Assembly: GCA_002011035.2 (NCBI GenBank)
Contig: MTLY02000003.1
Location: forward strand, 427,194 to 491,193
Source: Candidatus Hecatella orcuttiae
Lineage (GTDB): Archaea; Thermoproteota; Bathyarchaeia; Hecatellales; Hecatellaceae
Reading direction: 5' to 3'
DNA length: 64,000 bases
The notes under the pieces were generated by a model. It searched no databases. It worked only from the letters and a program-made list of their open reading frames with translations, and was not told the DNA's origin. Shown here piece after piece: positions 18,538-27,946 of the stretch (position 1 is its first letter; the number at the start of each line of letters is the position of its first letter). Position numbers and translations under genes: made by a program.

Positions 18538-19005
18538 ATGGAAAACCTTCTAGGAAAACTCCGGAAACAGGAAGAGTTTGAAAGGGTTAACGCTGAATTC
18601 CTAAGCCAAACGGTGGCGAAGATGAAAAACATCGTGGTCAAACTGCTTTTACATGGAATAGCCTTAGACTCCTTGAAGCATTCTGACATCCTAAACGCCC
18701 TCATCGGCTTGTTTTCAGAGCCTACGGCTCTCTCCGATGATGAGAGGAACATGCTGGAGGAGAATCTTCAGAAGCACATCGAATTTGAGGAGAAAATGCT
18801 TAACGAATACGCGGAAATCGTCGAGGAAACCGAAAACAAGGAGGTAAAGTTTCTGCTGGAGTACATTCTATCCGACGAAAAGAGACACCACCAGACAATA
18901 AAGGAGATCATGGAGCAGATCGTAAACAGGGAAACCATCACAGAGGAAGATTGGTGGGAGATACTGTACAAGGACGCCGTATCCCACGGAGCTCCCTCAG
19001 GCTGA
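18538..19005 (+). CDS. Ferritin-like / rubrerythrin-like helical protein
   Basis: Four-helix pattern with EFEEKMLNEY and DEKRHHQTI metal-ligand-like motifs. Confidence 0.5.
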   Translation: MENLLGKLRKQEEFERVNAEFLSQTVAKMKNIVVKLLLHGIALDSLKHSDILNALIGLFSEPTALSDDERNMLEENLQKHIEFEEKMLNEYAEIVEETENKEVKFLLEYILSDEKRHHQTIKEIMEQIVNRETITEEDWWEILYKDAVSHGAPSG

Positions 19006-19035
19006 CCTCAGCTTTCTGCCAGGCTGGGAGACCGG

Positions 19036-20010
19036 TTGCACCTAGACTTAGGTATCACTACAGGTAACCCCGTGGAAAGAGGAAGCTGGCTTTTCTCTCT
19101 AGCGGAAAAAAAGAAACTTCACGGAATCTGGATAGGGGAAGACATCGACAGGCTTAACGACATCTTCACCGTGACCAGCCTCCCGCTGCTGGAAACCACC
19201 ACCCCCCTAGTGGGGATAGGAATCACGAGCCCCCTCATTCGAAACCTTTCCACCCTCGCCCGAGCCGCCCTTGCTCTCCATGAACTGTCTCCCCACAGGT
19301 TCAGACTCGGCTTGGGCATCGGAGGCCTTCGTGACTTGGAGAAAAAAGGCATCCCCCTCTCCAACCCAACCCAAATCTTACGGGAGGCAGTAAGCTTGCT
19401 GAGGAGGATGTGGTCAAAGGAAAAGGTTACCTCTCGAGGGCTGTTTCCGCTCAACGGCTACGAAGTCGGAGGCCGTGCGGAGATTCCCATATTTTTCGGA
19501 GTTAGAGGGCCTCGGCTGCTGAAGCTGGCAGGCGAGCTGGCTGACGGTGTCATCCTCAGCGGCCCCAAGTCCTATGTTAAAACAGCCGTGAGCTTGGTTA
19601 AGGAGGGACTGGAGAAAAGACCTCAGCTTCCCAAGGTCTTCACCATCGTAGTTTGGATGCCCACTCTGCTGATTTTGAGGGAGGAAGATCTAGCCTTGGC
19701 CAGAGAGACTGTGGCTGTGGTTTCCGCCGACGTTCCGGAAAAAGTTTTGGAGATGTCGGAGATAGACCGGGAGCTGGTGAAAACTGTGCGGAAAGCCGTC
19801 TTGAAAGATGGCGTTCAACAAGCCGCCGGGCTGGTGACCGAGGAACTTTTAAAAGAATTCTCCGTCTCCGGAAGCGCCAGCGAAGTCTGCGGGGAACTTC
19901 GCTCCTTTAGGGAAAACGGTGTGGACGAGGTTGTCTTCGGGCCTCCCTATGGAAGAGACTGGAAAGCCTCCGTCACAGCCCTTGTGGATGCTTGGGGGAG
20001 CCTTCTGTGA
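19036..20010 (+). CDS. LLM-class flavin/F420-dependent oxidoreductase (Mer-like), TTG start
   Basis: RFRLGLGIGG...IPIFFGVRGPRLLKLAGELADGVILSG. Confidence 0.85.
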   Translation: MHLDLGITTGNPVERGSWLFSLAEKKKLHGIWIGEDIDRLNDIFTVTSLPLLETTTPLVGIGITSPLIRNLSTLARAALALHELSPHRFRLGLGIGGLRDLEKKGIPLSNPTQILREAVSLLRRMWSKEKVTSRGLFPLNGYEVGGRAEIPIFFGVRGPRLLKLAGELADGVILSGPKSYVKTAVSLVKEGLEKRPQLPKVFTIVVWMPTLLILREEDLALARETVAVVSADVPEKVLEMSEIDRELVKTVRKAVLKDGVQQAAGLVTEELLKEFSVSGSASEVCGELRSFRENGVDEVVFGPPYGRDWKASVTALVDAWGSLL

Positions 20011-20924
20011 AGTACTGCCTTAACATCAACGCCAACATCCCCCTCAGCGAAGTTGTGAAGAAAGCCAAGGAAGCGGAGCGTTTGGGCTTCGAATGCCTCT
20101 GGATATGCGACGGTGTCACCCAGCGTTTCGGGCCTGTGGCAGCCTCGGCTGTAGCCTTCCACACAGGCAGCGTAACCGTCGGCTTGGGGCTCACGCCCTT
20201 CATTCATTCTCCCCGCCAAATAGCCGCCGCTCTTCTCACCCTGATCCGACGTTACGGAGAACGCTTTGAACTCAGCTTGATTCCTGGGGACAAAAAGCTT
20301 CTCAGCCAGGTGGGCGTTCAATTGGCGGGGGTGAAGGCGGTTCCCCAGCGTATCTTGGAGGCTAAGGCTGAGGTGGAAAAGATCCTCCGCGAAAAGAAAG
20401 TTCACTGTTCAATTTGGGTTGGAGCTCAAGGTCCAAAGATGTTGAAGGCAGCCGCCTTGTTCGACGGAGTTCAGCTGAACTTCGCCTCCCCACGGATGAT
20501 AAGATGGGGTCTTGAACAGCTCAGAGAAGCGGGAATGAGAAAGGAGTTTAAAGTGGGGGTTTTCGCCCCCGCCTACGTTTTCGAAGACTTTGAAGAAAAA
20601 CTCTACAAGCGCATGGAGAAAGCTGCCTCCTTAGTCGCCTTAGGGGCCTCCAAGGCTCTCATGGAGAGGTTTGGGTTTTACGAGAGAATGCGGCTGCTGC
20701 AGGCTCAAAACCAAGGCCCAGAGGCCCTCAACGTTCCCTCCGATATACTGGAAGAGTTCTCCATATCCATGCCTTCCCAGCGGCTCGGTGACTACATCGC
20801 CCAGCTCGCCATGTTAGGCGTTAAGTATGTGGTCTTCGCTCACCCTCAAGACTATTCGCTGAAAACCATCCGGGAGCTGGCGGAGGCTATCCAAAAGCTC
20901 ACTGGCAGTCGGCAGGTTAAATAG
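19992..20924 (+). CDS. Second LLM-class oxidoreductase (Mer-like)
   Basis: EAERLGFECLWICDG, VTVGLGLTPFIHSPRQIAAAL, IWVGAQGPKMLKAAALFDGVQLN; 19-nt overlap with the preceding gene. Confidence 0.85.
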   Translation: MGEPSVKYCLNINANIPLSEVVKKAKEAERLGFECLWICDGVTQRFGPVAASAVAFHTGSVTVGLGLTPFIHSPRQIAAALLTLIRRYGERFELSLIPGDKKLLSQVGVQLAGVKAVPQRILEAKAEVEKILREKKVHCSIWVGAQGPKMLKAAALFDGVQLNFASPRMIRWGLEQLREAGMRKEFKVGVFAPAYVFEDFEEKLYKRMEKAASLVALGASKALMERFGFYERMRLLQAQNQGPEALNVPSDILEEFSISMPSQRLGDYIAQLAMLGVKYVVFAHPQDYSLKTIRELAEAIQKLTGSRQVK

Positions 20925-20961
20925 CTGAGAACCTCTAAAAAACTAGGAGGGAAGTTTTGCT

Positions 20962-21495
20962 GTGAAGATTGCTTGGGGCATAAGCGGGTCCGGAGATTTT
21001 CTCCAAGAAACTATATCGGTCATAAGGGAGCTGGTGAAGAGGAAAGATTTGAAAGTAACCGTCTTCCTGTCCAAGGCAGCTGTCAACGTGGTAAAATGGT
21101 ACGGCCTATGGGATGCTTTGCGGGGAATTTCTCCGAATCCCCTCCTTGAAGAAGGACCCAACCAGCCTTTCATCGCAGGAGCTCTTCAGAAAGGAAAATA
21201 CAAACTCCTCCTAATCGCTCCGGCCACCGCTAATACTGTGGCCAAAGTAGCCCACGGAATCGCTGACTCTCTGGTGACCAACGCTGTTTCCCAAGCTTTA
21301 AAGGGGTGTATACCTGTGTTCATTCTGCCTGTAGACCAGAAAGCCGGCACAACTGTCACCGTTCTACCTACTGGAGAGAAACTTGAAATAACCGTTCGAG
21401 AAGTGGATGCGGAGAACGTGGAGAAACTCCGATGTATGAAAGGCCTGACGGTGCTGCGAAGACCTGAAGAGCTCTTAGAGCTGATTGAAAAATAA
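20962..21495 (+). CDS. Archaeoflavoprotein AfpA / dihydromethanopterin reductase (DmrB)-like flavoprotein
   Basis: MKIAWGISGSGDFLQETI, LLIAPATANTVAKVAHGIADSLVTNAVSQALKG. Confidence 0.75.
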   Translation: MKIAWGISGSGDFLQETISVIRELVKRKDLKVTVFLSKAAVNVVKWYGLWDALRGISPNPLLEEGPNQPFIAGALQKGKYKLLLIAPATANTVAKVAHGIADSLVTNAVSQALKGCIPVFILPVDQKAGTTVTVLPTGEKLEITVREVDAENVEKLRCMKGLTVLRRPEELLELIEK

Positions 21496-21505
21496 GCAGC
21501 TGACC

Positions 21506-21581
21506 GCGAATCATGAACGCTAAAAGAGGCGTTTTTCCGGAAGTCGCAAACCAAAGCAGCCTTTGGGAGACGGTGATTCGC
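21506..21581. other. Candidate multi-branched structured RNA/terminator region
   Basis: Closing stem GCGAATCA/TGATTCGC with internal AACGC-N8-GCGTT and CCAAA-N6-TTTGG hairpins. Confidence 0.4.
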
Positions 21582-21682
21582 AGTTTTCCATAAACATATT
21601 GTGGGCGTGATGTAGGTGAGAATTAAATATGGGTGGGAGTATAAATATGCCGCCCTTTTTAAAATAATTTGGGAGTTCGGCT

Positions 21683-22444
21683 ATGAGCGAAGCGGCGTAC
21701 AGTAAAACTGTTCAGCCTAAAGTCACCGTCATATTTACCGCTAGGAACGAGGAAGCTACCATCGGAAAATGTGTTGAGGCTGTTAAGAAAAGCAAGTACA
21801 AGCCAGCCGTCTTGGTGGTGGACGGTTACTCCACTGACAATACTATCCAAGCTGCGAAAAAAGCCGGAGCTAAAGTCGTGCTCCAGGAAAGGCGGGTTTA
21901 CCCCGGTAAAGGGGTTGCTATGAAGACAGGGATCAAGACCGCTCTCAAAGACGGCGCTGACATCATTGTGTTCTTGGACGCGGACATTGAAAACTTGGAC
22001 AGCAGCTGGCTTGATAAGCTGGTTGATACTCTTCTCGTTGAAAGATACGACATGGTCAGAGGCGCCTACTTCCGAGCTCTGAGGGATGCCCCCGTGACCA
22101 AGCTCGTGGCTAAGAGGCTTATACATATTTTCTTCCCTGAGCTGGAGCACTACGAGCAGCCTCTGACAGGCGAGGTTGCAGCGAAGGCGGAAGTTTGGAG
22201 AAAAGTGCTGGAGCAAGACCTTCCAGACGGATGGGGCATTGACATAGCCATCTTGTTGGAATGCGCCATGCACGGCTTCAGCATCCGGGAGGTTCACTTA
22301 GGCTTCAAAGAACACCGATCCTATCGCCAATACTGCGAAGACGTATCCAAGCTTGGGAAGATGAGCGAACAGGTTGCTGTGACCATTCTGCTGGCTGCCA
22401 GAAAATACAACAGAATCGACAACCTAGATGAAATTCACCCGTAG
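21683..22444 (+). CDS. Family 2/81-like glycosyltransferase (glucosyl-3-phosphoglycerate synthase-like)
   Basis: VVDGYSTDNT, PGKGVAMKTGIK, FLDADIENL, VTKLVAKRLIHIFFPELEHYEQPLTGEVA, GWGIDIAIL. Confidence 0.75.
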   Translation: MSEAAYSKTVQPKVTVIFTARNEEATIGKCVEAVKKSKYKPAVLVVDGYSTDNTIQAAKKAGAKVVLQERRVYPGKGVAMKTGIKTALKDGADIIVFLDADIENLDSSWLDKLVDTLLVERYDMVRGAYFRALRDAPVTKLVAKRLIHIFFPELEHYEQPLTGEVAAKAEVWRKVLEQDLPDGWGIDIAILLECAMHGFSIREVHLGFKEHRSYRQYCEDVSKLGKMSEQVAVTILLAARKYNRIDNLDEIHP

Positions 22445-22517
22445 GATAAAAGGACGTATCCCTGCATAAACCGTCCTAGGGAACAAATATCTTTTGAAGG
22501 TTAAAATCTAAAAAAAT

Positions 22518-23804
22518 CTAATCTTTCACCTTTTCAAACTCGTCGAGACGGCAAAGCGCCTCTTCCACGCTGGAAACAGTTGTGGCTCCCCCGTTCTTCA
22601 GCTCCCTCCAGAGTTCCTCCGCCTTCCCACCCGTGAAGTCTCTTTCCTTGATGGGTGTGTCCTCAATCATTATTATGAGCTTCCCATGTTCCAGAGCCCA
22701 TTTCACCGCTTCTAGATTTTTCATATTGGCGTAGCCGAAGGGGACATCGGTTAAGACGACGACGTCAGCCTTCTCCACCATCTCTAAATTAGCCGCTTGG
22801 GCCTTCTCGGTTATGGGGGAAAAGGGCGCCTCTCCCACCACTGGAACTTTCAACATGTCAGCTACTTCATGGTCGCTGTCCAAAAGGTTGAGGACGCCTG
22901 CGGTGACGTTAAACCTGTGGTCCACTAGGGAGTTGAGTAGCGAAACCCCGGAGCCGCCTCCGCAGATGACGTGAACCTTCAACCTTCTAGGCTGTTTAGC
23001 TTCAGGTCTGGAGGTGGAAACAGGCATCACGTAAATGGAGCCTGTTACAGGGTGAGTTTGAACGAGGACGTTGACTCCGTAGACTTTCTTGATGTTCTCA
23101 CCGGTTAACACGTCTTTCATGGAGCCTATGGAGAAAATTTTTCCATCCTTCAGCAAGACGACTGAGTCGCAGTATTTGGCTGCGAGGTTGAAGTCGTGGA
23201 ACACCGCCAAGACCACCAGTTTCCTCTGCTGGGAAAGTCTCCTTAACAGATCCATTATCTCTATCTGATGGCAGATGTCCAAGTGGGTTGTAGGCTCGTC
23301 GAGGAGGAGGATTTTAGGCTCCTGAGCCAGAGCCCGCGCTATGATGACCCGCTGCTTTTCCCCGCCGCTTAGCTGGCTGAGAAGTTTATCAGCCAAATGC
23401 CATGTGCTCGTCAACTCCATGGCTTCTCTGGCCACGGCTAGGTCTTGTTCATCCTCAAATTTGAAACGGCTGAGATGGGGATTCCGCCCCATCAAGACTG
23501 CTTCCAAGGCGGTGAAGTCAAAGGCTAGGCTGGTGTCCTGGGGAACCACTGCCATGGTTCTCGCCACTTCCACGTTTTTCAGAGAGTAGACGTCCACCTC
23601 GTCCAGGAAGATGGTTCCAATACGAGGCTTCAGTGTTTTACTGATGGCTCTGAGAAGGGTTGTTTTACCTGAACCGTTGGGGCCTAGGATGCCTACGAAG
23701 TCGCCGCCCTTCACCGAAAAGGTTACGTCCTCGAGGATTTTAACGGAGCCGTAATGGCATGTGACTCCGCTGATATTCAGTGTGACCATGCTTTCAGCCT
23801 CCAT
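22518..23804 (-). CDS. Cobalamin/iron-type ABC transporter ATP-binding protein with C-terminal extension (BtuD-like)
   Basis: GPNGSGKTTLLRAI, LSGGEKQRVIIARAL, LLLDEPTTHLD; ~170-aa C-terminal extension (HVICGGGSGVSLLNSLV...). Confidence 0.9.
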   Translation of the reverse strand: MEAESMVTLNISGVTCHYGSVKILEDVTFSVKGGDFVGILGPNGSGKTTLLRAISKTLKPRIGTIFLDEVDVYSLKNVEVARTMAVVPQDTSLAFDFTALEAVLMGRNPHLSRFKFEDEQDLAVAREAMELTSTWHLADKLLSQLSGGEKQRVIIARALAQEPKILLLDEPTTHLDICHQIEIMDLLRRLSQQRKLVVLAVFHDFNLAAKYCDSVVLLKDGKIFSIGSMKDVLTGENIKKVYGVNVLVQTHPVTGSIYVMPVSTSRPEAKQPRRLKVHVICGGGSGVSLLNSLVDHRFNVTAGVLNLLDSDHEVADMLKVPVVGEAPFSPITEKAQAANLEMVEKADVVVLTDVPFGYANMKNLEAVKWALEHGKLIIMIEDTPIKERDFTGGKAEELWRELKNGGATTVSSVEEALCRLDEFEKVKD

Positions 23805-24888
23805 GCCAGCCGACGACGGTTTTCCTTTTACGGAGGAGGTACAGAAAGAAAGGGCCTCCGAAGAGGGCTGTGATCACGCCCACAGGCAGCTCTGTGGGCT
23901 GAATCACTGTCCTAGCCGCCGTGTCGGATAGGATTAAGACTATCATGCCGGTGAGTGCTGAGGCGGGTATCAGGAAGCGGTGGTCGGCGCCTACGAGGAT
24001 CCGGGTTATGTGAGGAATGATCAGGCCGACGAAGCCTATGATGCCGCTGAAGGAAACCGCTGTAGCTGTTATCAGGGAGGCGAAAACCAGCATGATTTTC
24101 TTCAACTTTTCCGCTTCCACCCCCAACTGCTGAGCCTGCTCTTCTCCAAGCAGCATGATGTTGAGGTCTCGGGCGAAGATGTAGATTATTAGGATGCCGA
24201 AAACAATAGGAGGGAAAGCGATCTTCAGATGGTTCCAGTTGGTGGTGGAAAACCCTCCTAGAAGCCAGAAGATCAGGGCGTGAAGAGATTCCCCCGCAGT
24301 AATCATGACAAAAGAAATAATAGCCGAAAGGAAGCTGCTGACCGCTATCCCCGCCAGCAATAGAGTCAGCATGGGAATCCTCGTCCCGGTCTTGGCAATG
24401 TTGTAGACGGCGAACACCGTAACAAGAGCCCCGAGAAAAGCTGTGATGGGCACAGCGTACAGAACCCCTAAAACCGTGGTTCCCATGCCGAAGCCTATAG
24501 CTAAAGCAGCGCCCAAACCAGCTCCGGAAGAGATACCTATCACGAAGGGGTCGGCCATGGGGTTGCGGAGCAAACCCTGCAAGACTACCCCTGCTACAGC
24601 CAGCGCCGCCCCCACTAGACCCGCCCCCAACACTCTCGGGAGTCGAGCGTGGAGGACGATGATCCTCTCCACGTCGGAGGGAGGACTCCCTTTAACCAGT
24701 CCTCCCAAGTAGGGTAGCTCCCGGACGATGACTTGGAAAACGTGGGAAAAGGGGATTTTAACAGGTCCTATGGCTGTGGAGAAGATAATGGTCCCTAAGA
24801 CCGCTAAAAAAAGGAGGACAGTGGAGATCTTCCACCAAGCAAACCGTTTAAGATAGTCTCGGCCTTCTTTCAACGCTTTTTCAACCAA
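23794..24888 (-). CDS. BtuC/FecCD-family ABC transporter permease
   Basis: RLPRVLGAGLVGAALAVAGVVLQGLLRNPMADPFVIGISSGAGLGA; GFVGLIIPHITR. Confidence 0.95.
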   Translation of the reverse strand: MVEKALKEGRDYLKRFAWWKISTVLLFLAVLGTIIFSTAIGPVKIPFSHVFQVIVRELPYLGGLVKGSPPSDVERIIVLHARLPRVLGAGLVGAALAVAGVVLQGLLRNPMADPFVIGISSGAGLGAALAIGFGMGTTVLGVLYAVPITAFLGALVTVFAVYNIAKTGTRIPMLTLLLAGIAVSSFLSAIISFVMITAGESLHALIFWLLGGFSTTNWNHLKIAFPPIVFGILIIYIFARDLNIMLLGEEQAQQLGVEAEKLKKIMLVFASLITATAVSFSGIIGFVGLIIPHITRILVGADHRFLIPASALTGMIVLILSDTAARTVIQPTELPVGVITALFGGPFFLYLLRKRKTVVGWHGG

Positions 24889-24948
24889 GACATCTGATGG
24901 CAGTGGGAAGCCCGGCGAAGGCTTGGAAGGCTGCCCTGAACATGTCTT

Positions 24949-25770
24949 TTACATCTTCCCCTCCATTTGGCTTTGTCTCCGCTTCAGAATCTTCAATACT
25001 TCTTGAGCTTTTTTCGGATCATAGGCGAGAAGGGTGCCCTGCGCATAGCGGGATGCCAGAAGAGCGGCCTTGGTAAGGGCTCCTGTCTCCGCTTCTTTGG
25101 CGTAGAGCCCTATGTAGAAAGGTTTCTTCAGCTTCCTCTTGAAGGCGTTGGCTAGAATTTCAACCCAGTAGAGGGTCAGATAAGTTCGGTCGTAGATGGG
25201 GACGACGAAGAAGCTGACATGGCTGGAGAGAAAGTCTAAGTCTAAACCGAACCTTTCAGGATGGAAGGGGTCTGGATAGAGGGTTACTGAGAACTCTTTG
25301 TCTGTTAGATCAGAAGCCTGCGCGACGAATTCGTTTACCACGTGCTGCCGCCATCGAACCCAGTTAAGCCCGCTCTCTCTCCATTTTCTTTTGCACTCTT
25401 CGCAGACGCAGTATTCTTCTCCCGGAAAACCCAAGCAGTCGAGGTGGATGCCCTCTACCTCTTCGCTGGAAGTTTGCGCGATCAGCTTCAAAAGATAGGA
25501 GCGATATTTCTCCCTACTCGGGCATATCCAGTCGCAGTAAAACCAGCCTTGCCCCTCTTTCCTTGTAGCCTTCCTTTCCTTGGAGAGGCATATCCATTCA
25601 GCGTTTTCCCGGGCCGTTTTATTGTCGCCGAAGCAGCTTATGACGTTATGCGAACGGGGAACAGGCTTGCTGACTCTGCCAGTCACGTTTTTAACATAAT
25701 GGAAGTAGATGTCTCCTCCGTCAGGCCAAGCCGGCTCATCCAGCACTATTCCGATCTTTTTGCCTTCCAA
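24949..25770 (-). CDS. Glycoside hydrolase-like (GHL10-type TIM barrel) protein
   Basis: WFYCDWICPSREKYRSYLLKLI...VEGIHLDCLGFPGEEYCVCEECKRKW; TTG start about 28 nt after the btuF stop proposed; the track ORF extends to 25851. Confidence 0.55.
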   Translation of the reverse strand: MEGKKIGIVLDEPAWPDGGDIYFHYVKNVTGRVSKPVPRSHNVISCFGDNKTARENAEWICLSKERKATRKEGQGWFYCDWICPSREKYRSYLLKLIAQTSSEEVEGIHLDCLGFPGEEYCVCEECKRKWRESGLNWVRWRQHVVNEFVAQASDLTDKEFSVTLYPDPFHPERFGLDLDFLSSHVSFFVVPIYDRTYLTLYWVEILANAFKRKLKKPFYIGLYAKEAETGALTKAALLASRYAQGTLLAYDPKKAQEVLKILKRRQSQMEGKM

Positions 25771-25798
25771 TTTCAACTCCTTCTGGCCACTTAGACGC

Positions 25799-26746
25799 TT
25801 ACTGCTCAAACAATTCGGGGTGAATGGCTTTAGCCAAGGCTTCCAGCCCATTCACGATCCTTGGGCCCGGCCTGCTGAGAAGGTCGGGGTGAATCTGATA
25901 TATCCTGTCGTTTTTCACAGCTTCTATTTCACTCCACCCGGGTCTGGCTTTAAGCTCCTCAGGCGACACCCCCGGCATGGGAGCGTCTGGAGGCGTGATG
26001 ATGATCACGTCGGGATTTCTGCTCAGCACTGTTTCCAAGCTGACTTCCGGATACTTGGTCGCGGCGTCTTCGAAGATGTTAACTCCTCCCGCCAGTTCGA
26101 TGAGGCTGTGGGCGAAGGAGCCGGGCCCGGCGCTCATCAGAGGGTCATGCCAAACCTCATAGTAAACCTTCGGCCTCTCTTCTCTGGGTATAGCCTCTGT
26201 CTTCTCGGTTATGGCTGCGATCCTCTGCCTCAGCTCTTCCACAAGCTTCTCAGCAGCCTCCTCTCTCCCCGTGGCTTCTCCAACCAAAATTATGTCGTTC
26301 AGTATGTCTTCCATATCCTGCGGCGACAAGGCTATGACCGTTATGCCCAACTCCTCCAGCCGTTCTACAAATTTCTCCTGAACTCCCCCTGTAGCCAGCA
26401 CCAAGTCCGGCTCTAAGCCTACCACAACTTCGATGTTGATGTTGGCGAAGCCTCCTACCTTTGGCTCTATGTCCGCTGCCTCCGGAGGATAGTCAGAGTA
26501 GGTGTCCACTCCTACTACTTTATCCCCTAAACCTAGAGCGAAGAGTATCTCCGTGGTGCTCGGCGCCAAGGAGACTATCCTCTCCGGGGGGTAACTGGTC
26601 AATGTGACTGTTCTCCCAAGGTCGTCGGTGACCGTGACGGGGCCGGAAGGCTGGATGGGCGTGGCATACTGCCAAAAAGCCGCTGCGACGCCTCCCACGA
26701 TGACGGCTATGATCACGCCTATGAATAGGATTTTTAGGGAAGTCAT
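25799..26746 (-). CDS. BtuF-like periplasmic-binding lipoprotein/anchored protein
   Basis: N-terminal TM; PPERIVSLAPSTTEILFALGLGDKVVGVDTYSDYP; DLVLATGG. Confidence 0.92.
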   Translation of the reverse strand: MTSLKILFIGVIIAVIVGGVAAAFWQYATPIQPSGPVTVTDDLGRTVTLTSYPPERIVSLAPSTTEILFALGLGDKVVGVDTYSDYPPEAADIEPKVGGFANINIEVVVGLEPDLVLATGGVQEKFVERLEELGITVIALSPQDMEDILNDIILVGEATGREEAAEKLVEELRQRIAAITEKTEAIPREERPKVYYEVWHDPLMSAGPGSFAHSLIELAGGVNIFEDAATKYPEVSLETVLSRNPDVIIITPPDAPMPGVSPEELKARPGWSEIEAVKNDRIYQIHPDLLSRPGPRIVNGLEALAKAIHPELFEQ

Positions 26747-26824
26747 GGTTGAATCACTGGTTGGATAATCTATCCAAGACTTTATAAACCTAAATATATA
26801 AAATTTTTCTGGAAGGTAGTATCA

Positions 26825-27946
26825 TTGAAGCCTCCCTCCGAAGTAGCAAGTCTGAAACCCTGTGTGCACGGTGGAGAAATTTTTCAGGTAGCAGAGAAAT
26901 ACGGCCTAGACCCTAGGGAGCTCCTGGATTTCAGCGCCAACATAAACCCCTTAGGGCCTCCGCCTGAGGCCCTTGAAGCTGTTAAAGCCAGCCTGTGGGA
27001 GGTTTCCCTCTATCCTGAAACAGATTCCGCGGCGCTTCGAAGGGCCCTAGCCCAGCATGTGGGCGGCCTGACCTCCGAAAACGTCATCTTAGGCAATGGT
27101 TCCACGGAGCTTATCCACCTTTTCGCTCAAGTTTTTCTGAGAAAAGGCAGCAGAGCGGTTATCCCCTCTCCTACCTTTGGGGAGTATGAAGCCGCTGTCC
27201 TGAAGGCTGGAGGTAAACCCGTTTTCGTAGAAGCGGGGGAAGATTTTTCTTTCCAAGTCGACAAGATTTTGGGGAAGGTGGATTCCCGAACTGTTATGGT
27301 TTTTTTGTGCAACCCCAACAACCCTACCGGAGCCCTCATGCCTGCGGAAGAGTTGATAAGCCTCATCGAAAAAGCGGAGGAGAAGGGCATCCTAGTCTTC
27401 TTGGATGAAGACTGCATGGATTTCGTGGAAGACGGGAAGCGTTTCTCCCTGTCAGGGAATGTGGAAAAACATCCTAACCTCTTCACTTTAAGGTCCTTCA
27501 CCAAGTTCTACGGTATGCCCGGCCTTCGAATAGGCTACGGGTTTGCCTCCAAAAAAATCATCGAACCCATGTTGGGGTTGAAGATACCTTGGAACGTTAA
27601 CTGCTTAGCTCAAGCCGCAGCTCTTCAAGCTTTAAAGGCTCAAGATTACCCGCGGAAGACTAGGGAGCTCATTCAAAAAGAAAGACTTTTTCTGATGGAG
27701 GAGCTTAAAGGTTTCAACAACCTGAGAGTCTACCCCACGGAAGCCAACTTCATTCTCATCGACATAGAGGGCTCAGGTTTAACAGCAGCGCAGCTTAAAG
27801 AAAAAATGTTGAGACAAGGTATCCTGATCAGGGACTGCAGCTCCTTCCGAGGTTTAAGCAGCCGCCACGTTCGAGTGGCGGTGAGAAGTCGGAGGGAAAA
27901 CCTGAGGCTGCTGGAAGCCCTCCGAAAGGTGTTGAAAAACCCATGA
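26825..27946 (+). CDS. Threonine-phosphate decarboxylase / histidinol-phosphate aminotransferase-like (cobalamin CobD/CobC type)
   Basis: HGGEIFQVAEKYGLDPRELLDFSANINPLGPP; RSFTKFYGMPGLRIGYG; position in a cobalamin operon. Confidence 0.85.
   Translation: MKPPSEVASLKPCVHGGEIFQVAEKYGLDPRELLDFSANINPLGPPPEALEAVKASLWEVSLYPETDSAALRRALAQHVGGLTSENVILGNGSTELIHLFAQVFLRKGSRAVIPSPTFGEYEAAVLKAGGKPVFVEAGEDFSFQVDKILGKVDSRTVMVFLCNPNNPTGALMPAEELISLIEKAEEKGILVFLDEDCMDFVEDGKRFSLSGNVEKHPNLFTLRSFTKFYGMPGLRIGYGFASKKIIEPMLGLKIPWNVNCLAQAAALQALKAQDYPRKTRELIQKERLFLMEELKGFNNLRVYPTEANFILIDIEGSGLTAAQLKEKMLRQGILIRDCSSFRGLSSRHVRVAVRSRRENLRLLEALRKVLKNP

Noticed and set aside
21506-21581. Possible tRNA gene (76 nt with closing stem)
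   Set aside because: No T-loop consensus, no proper anticodon arm and hairpin spacing is wrong; kept only as an orphan structured element.
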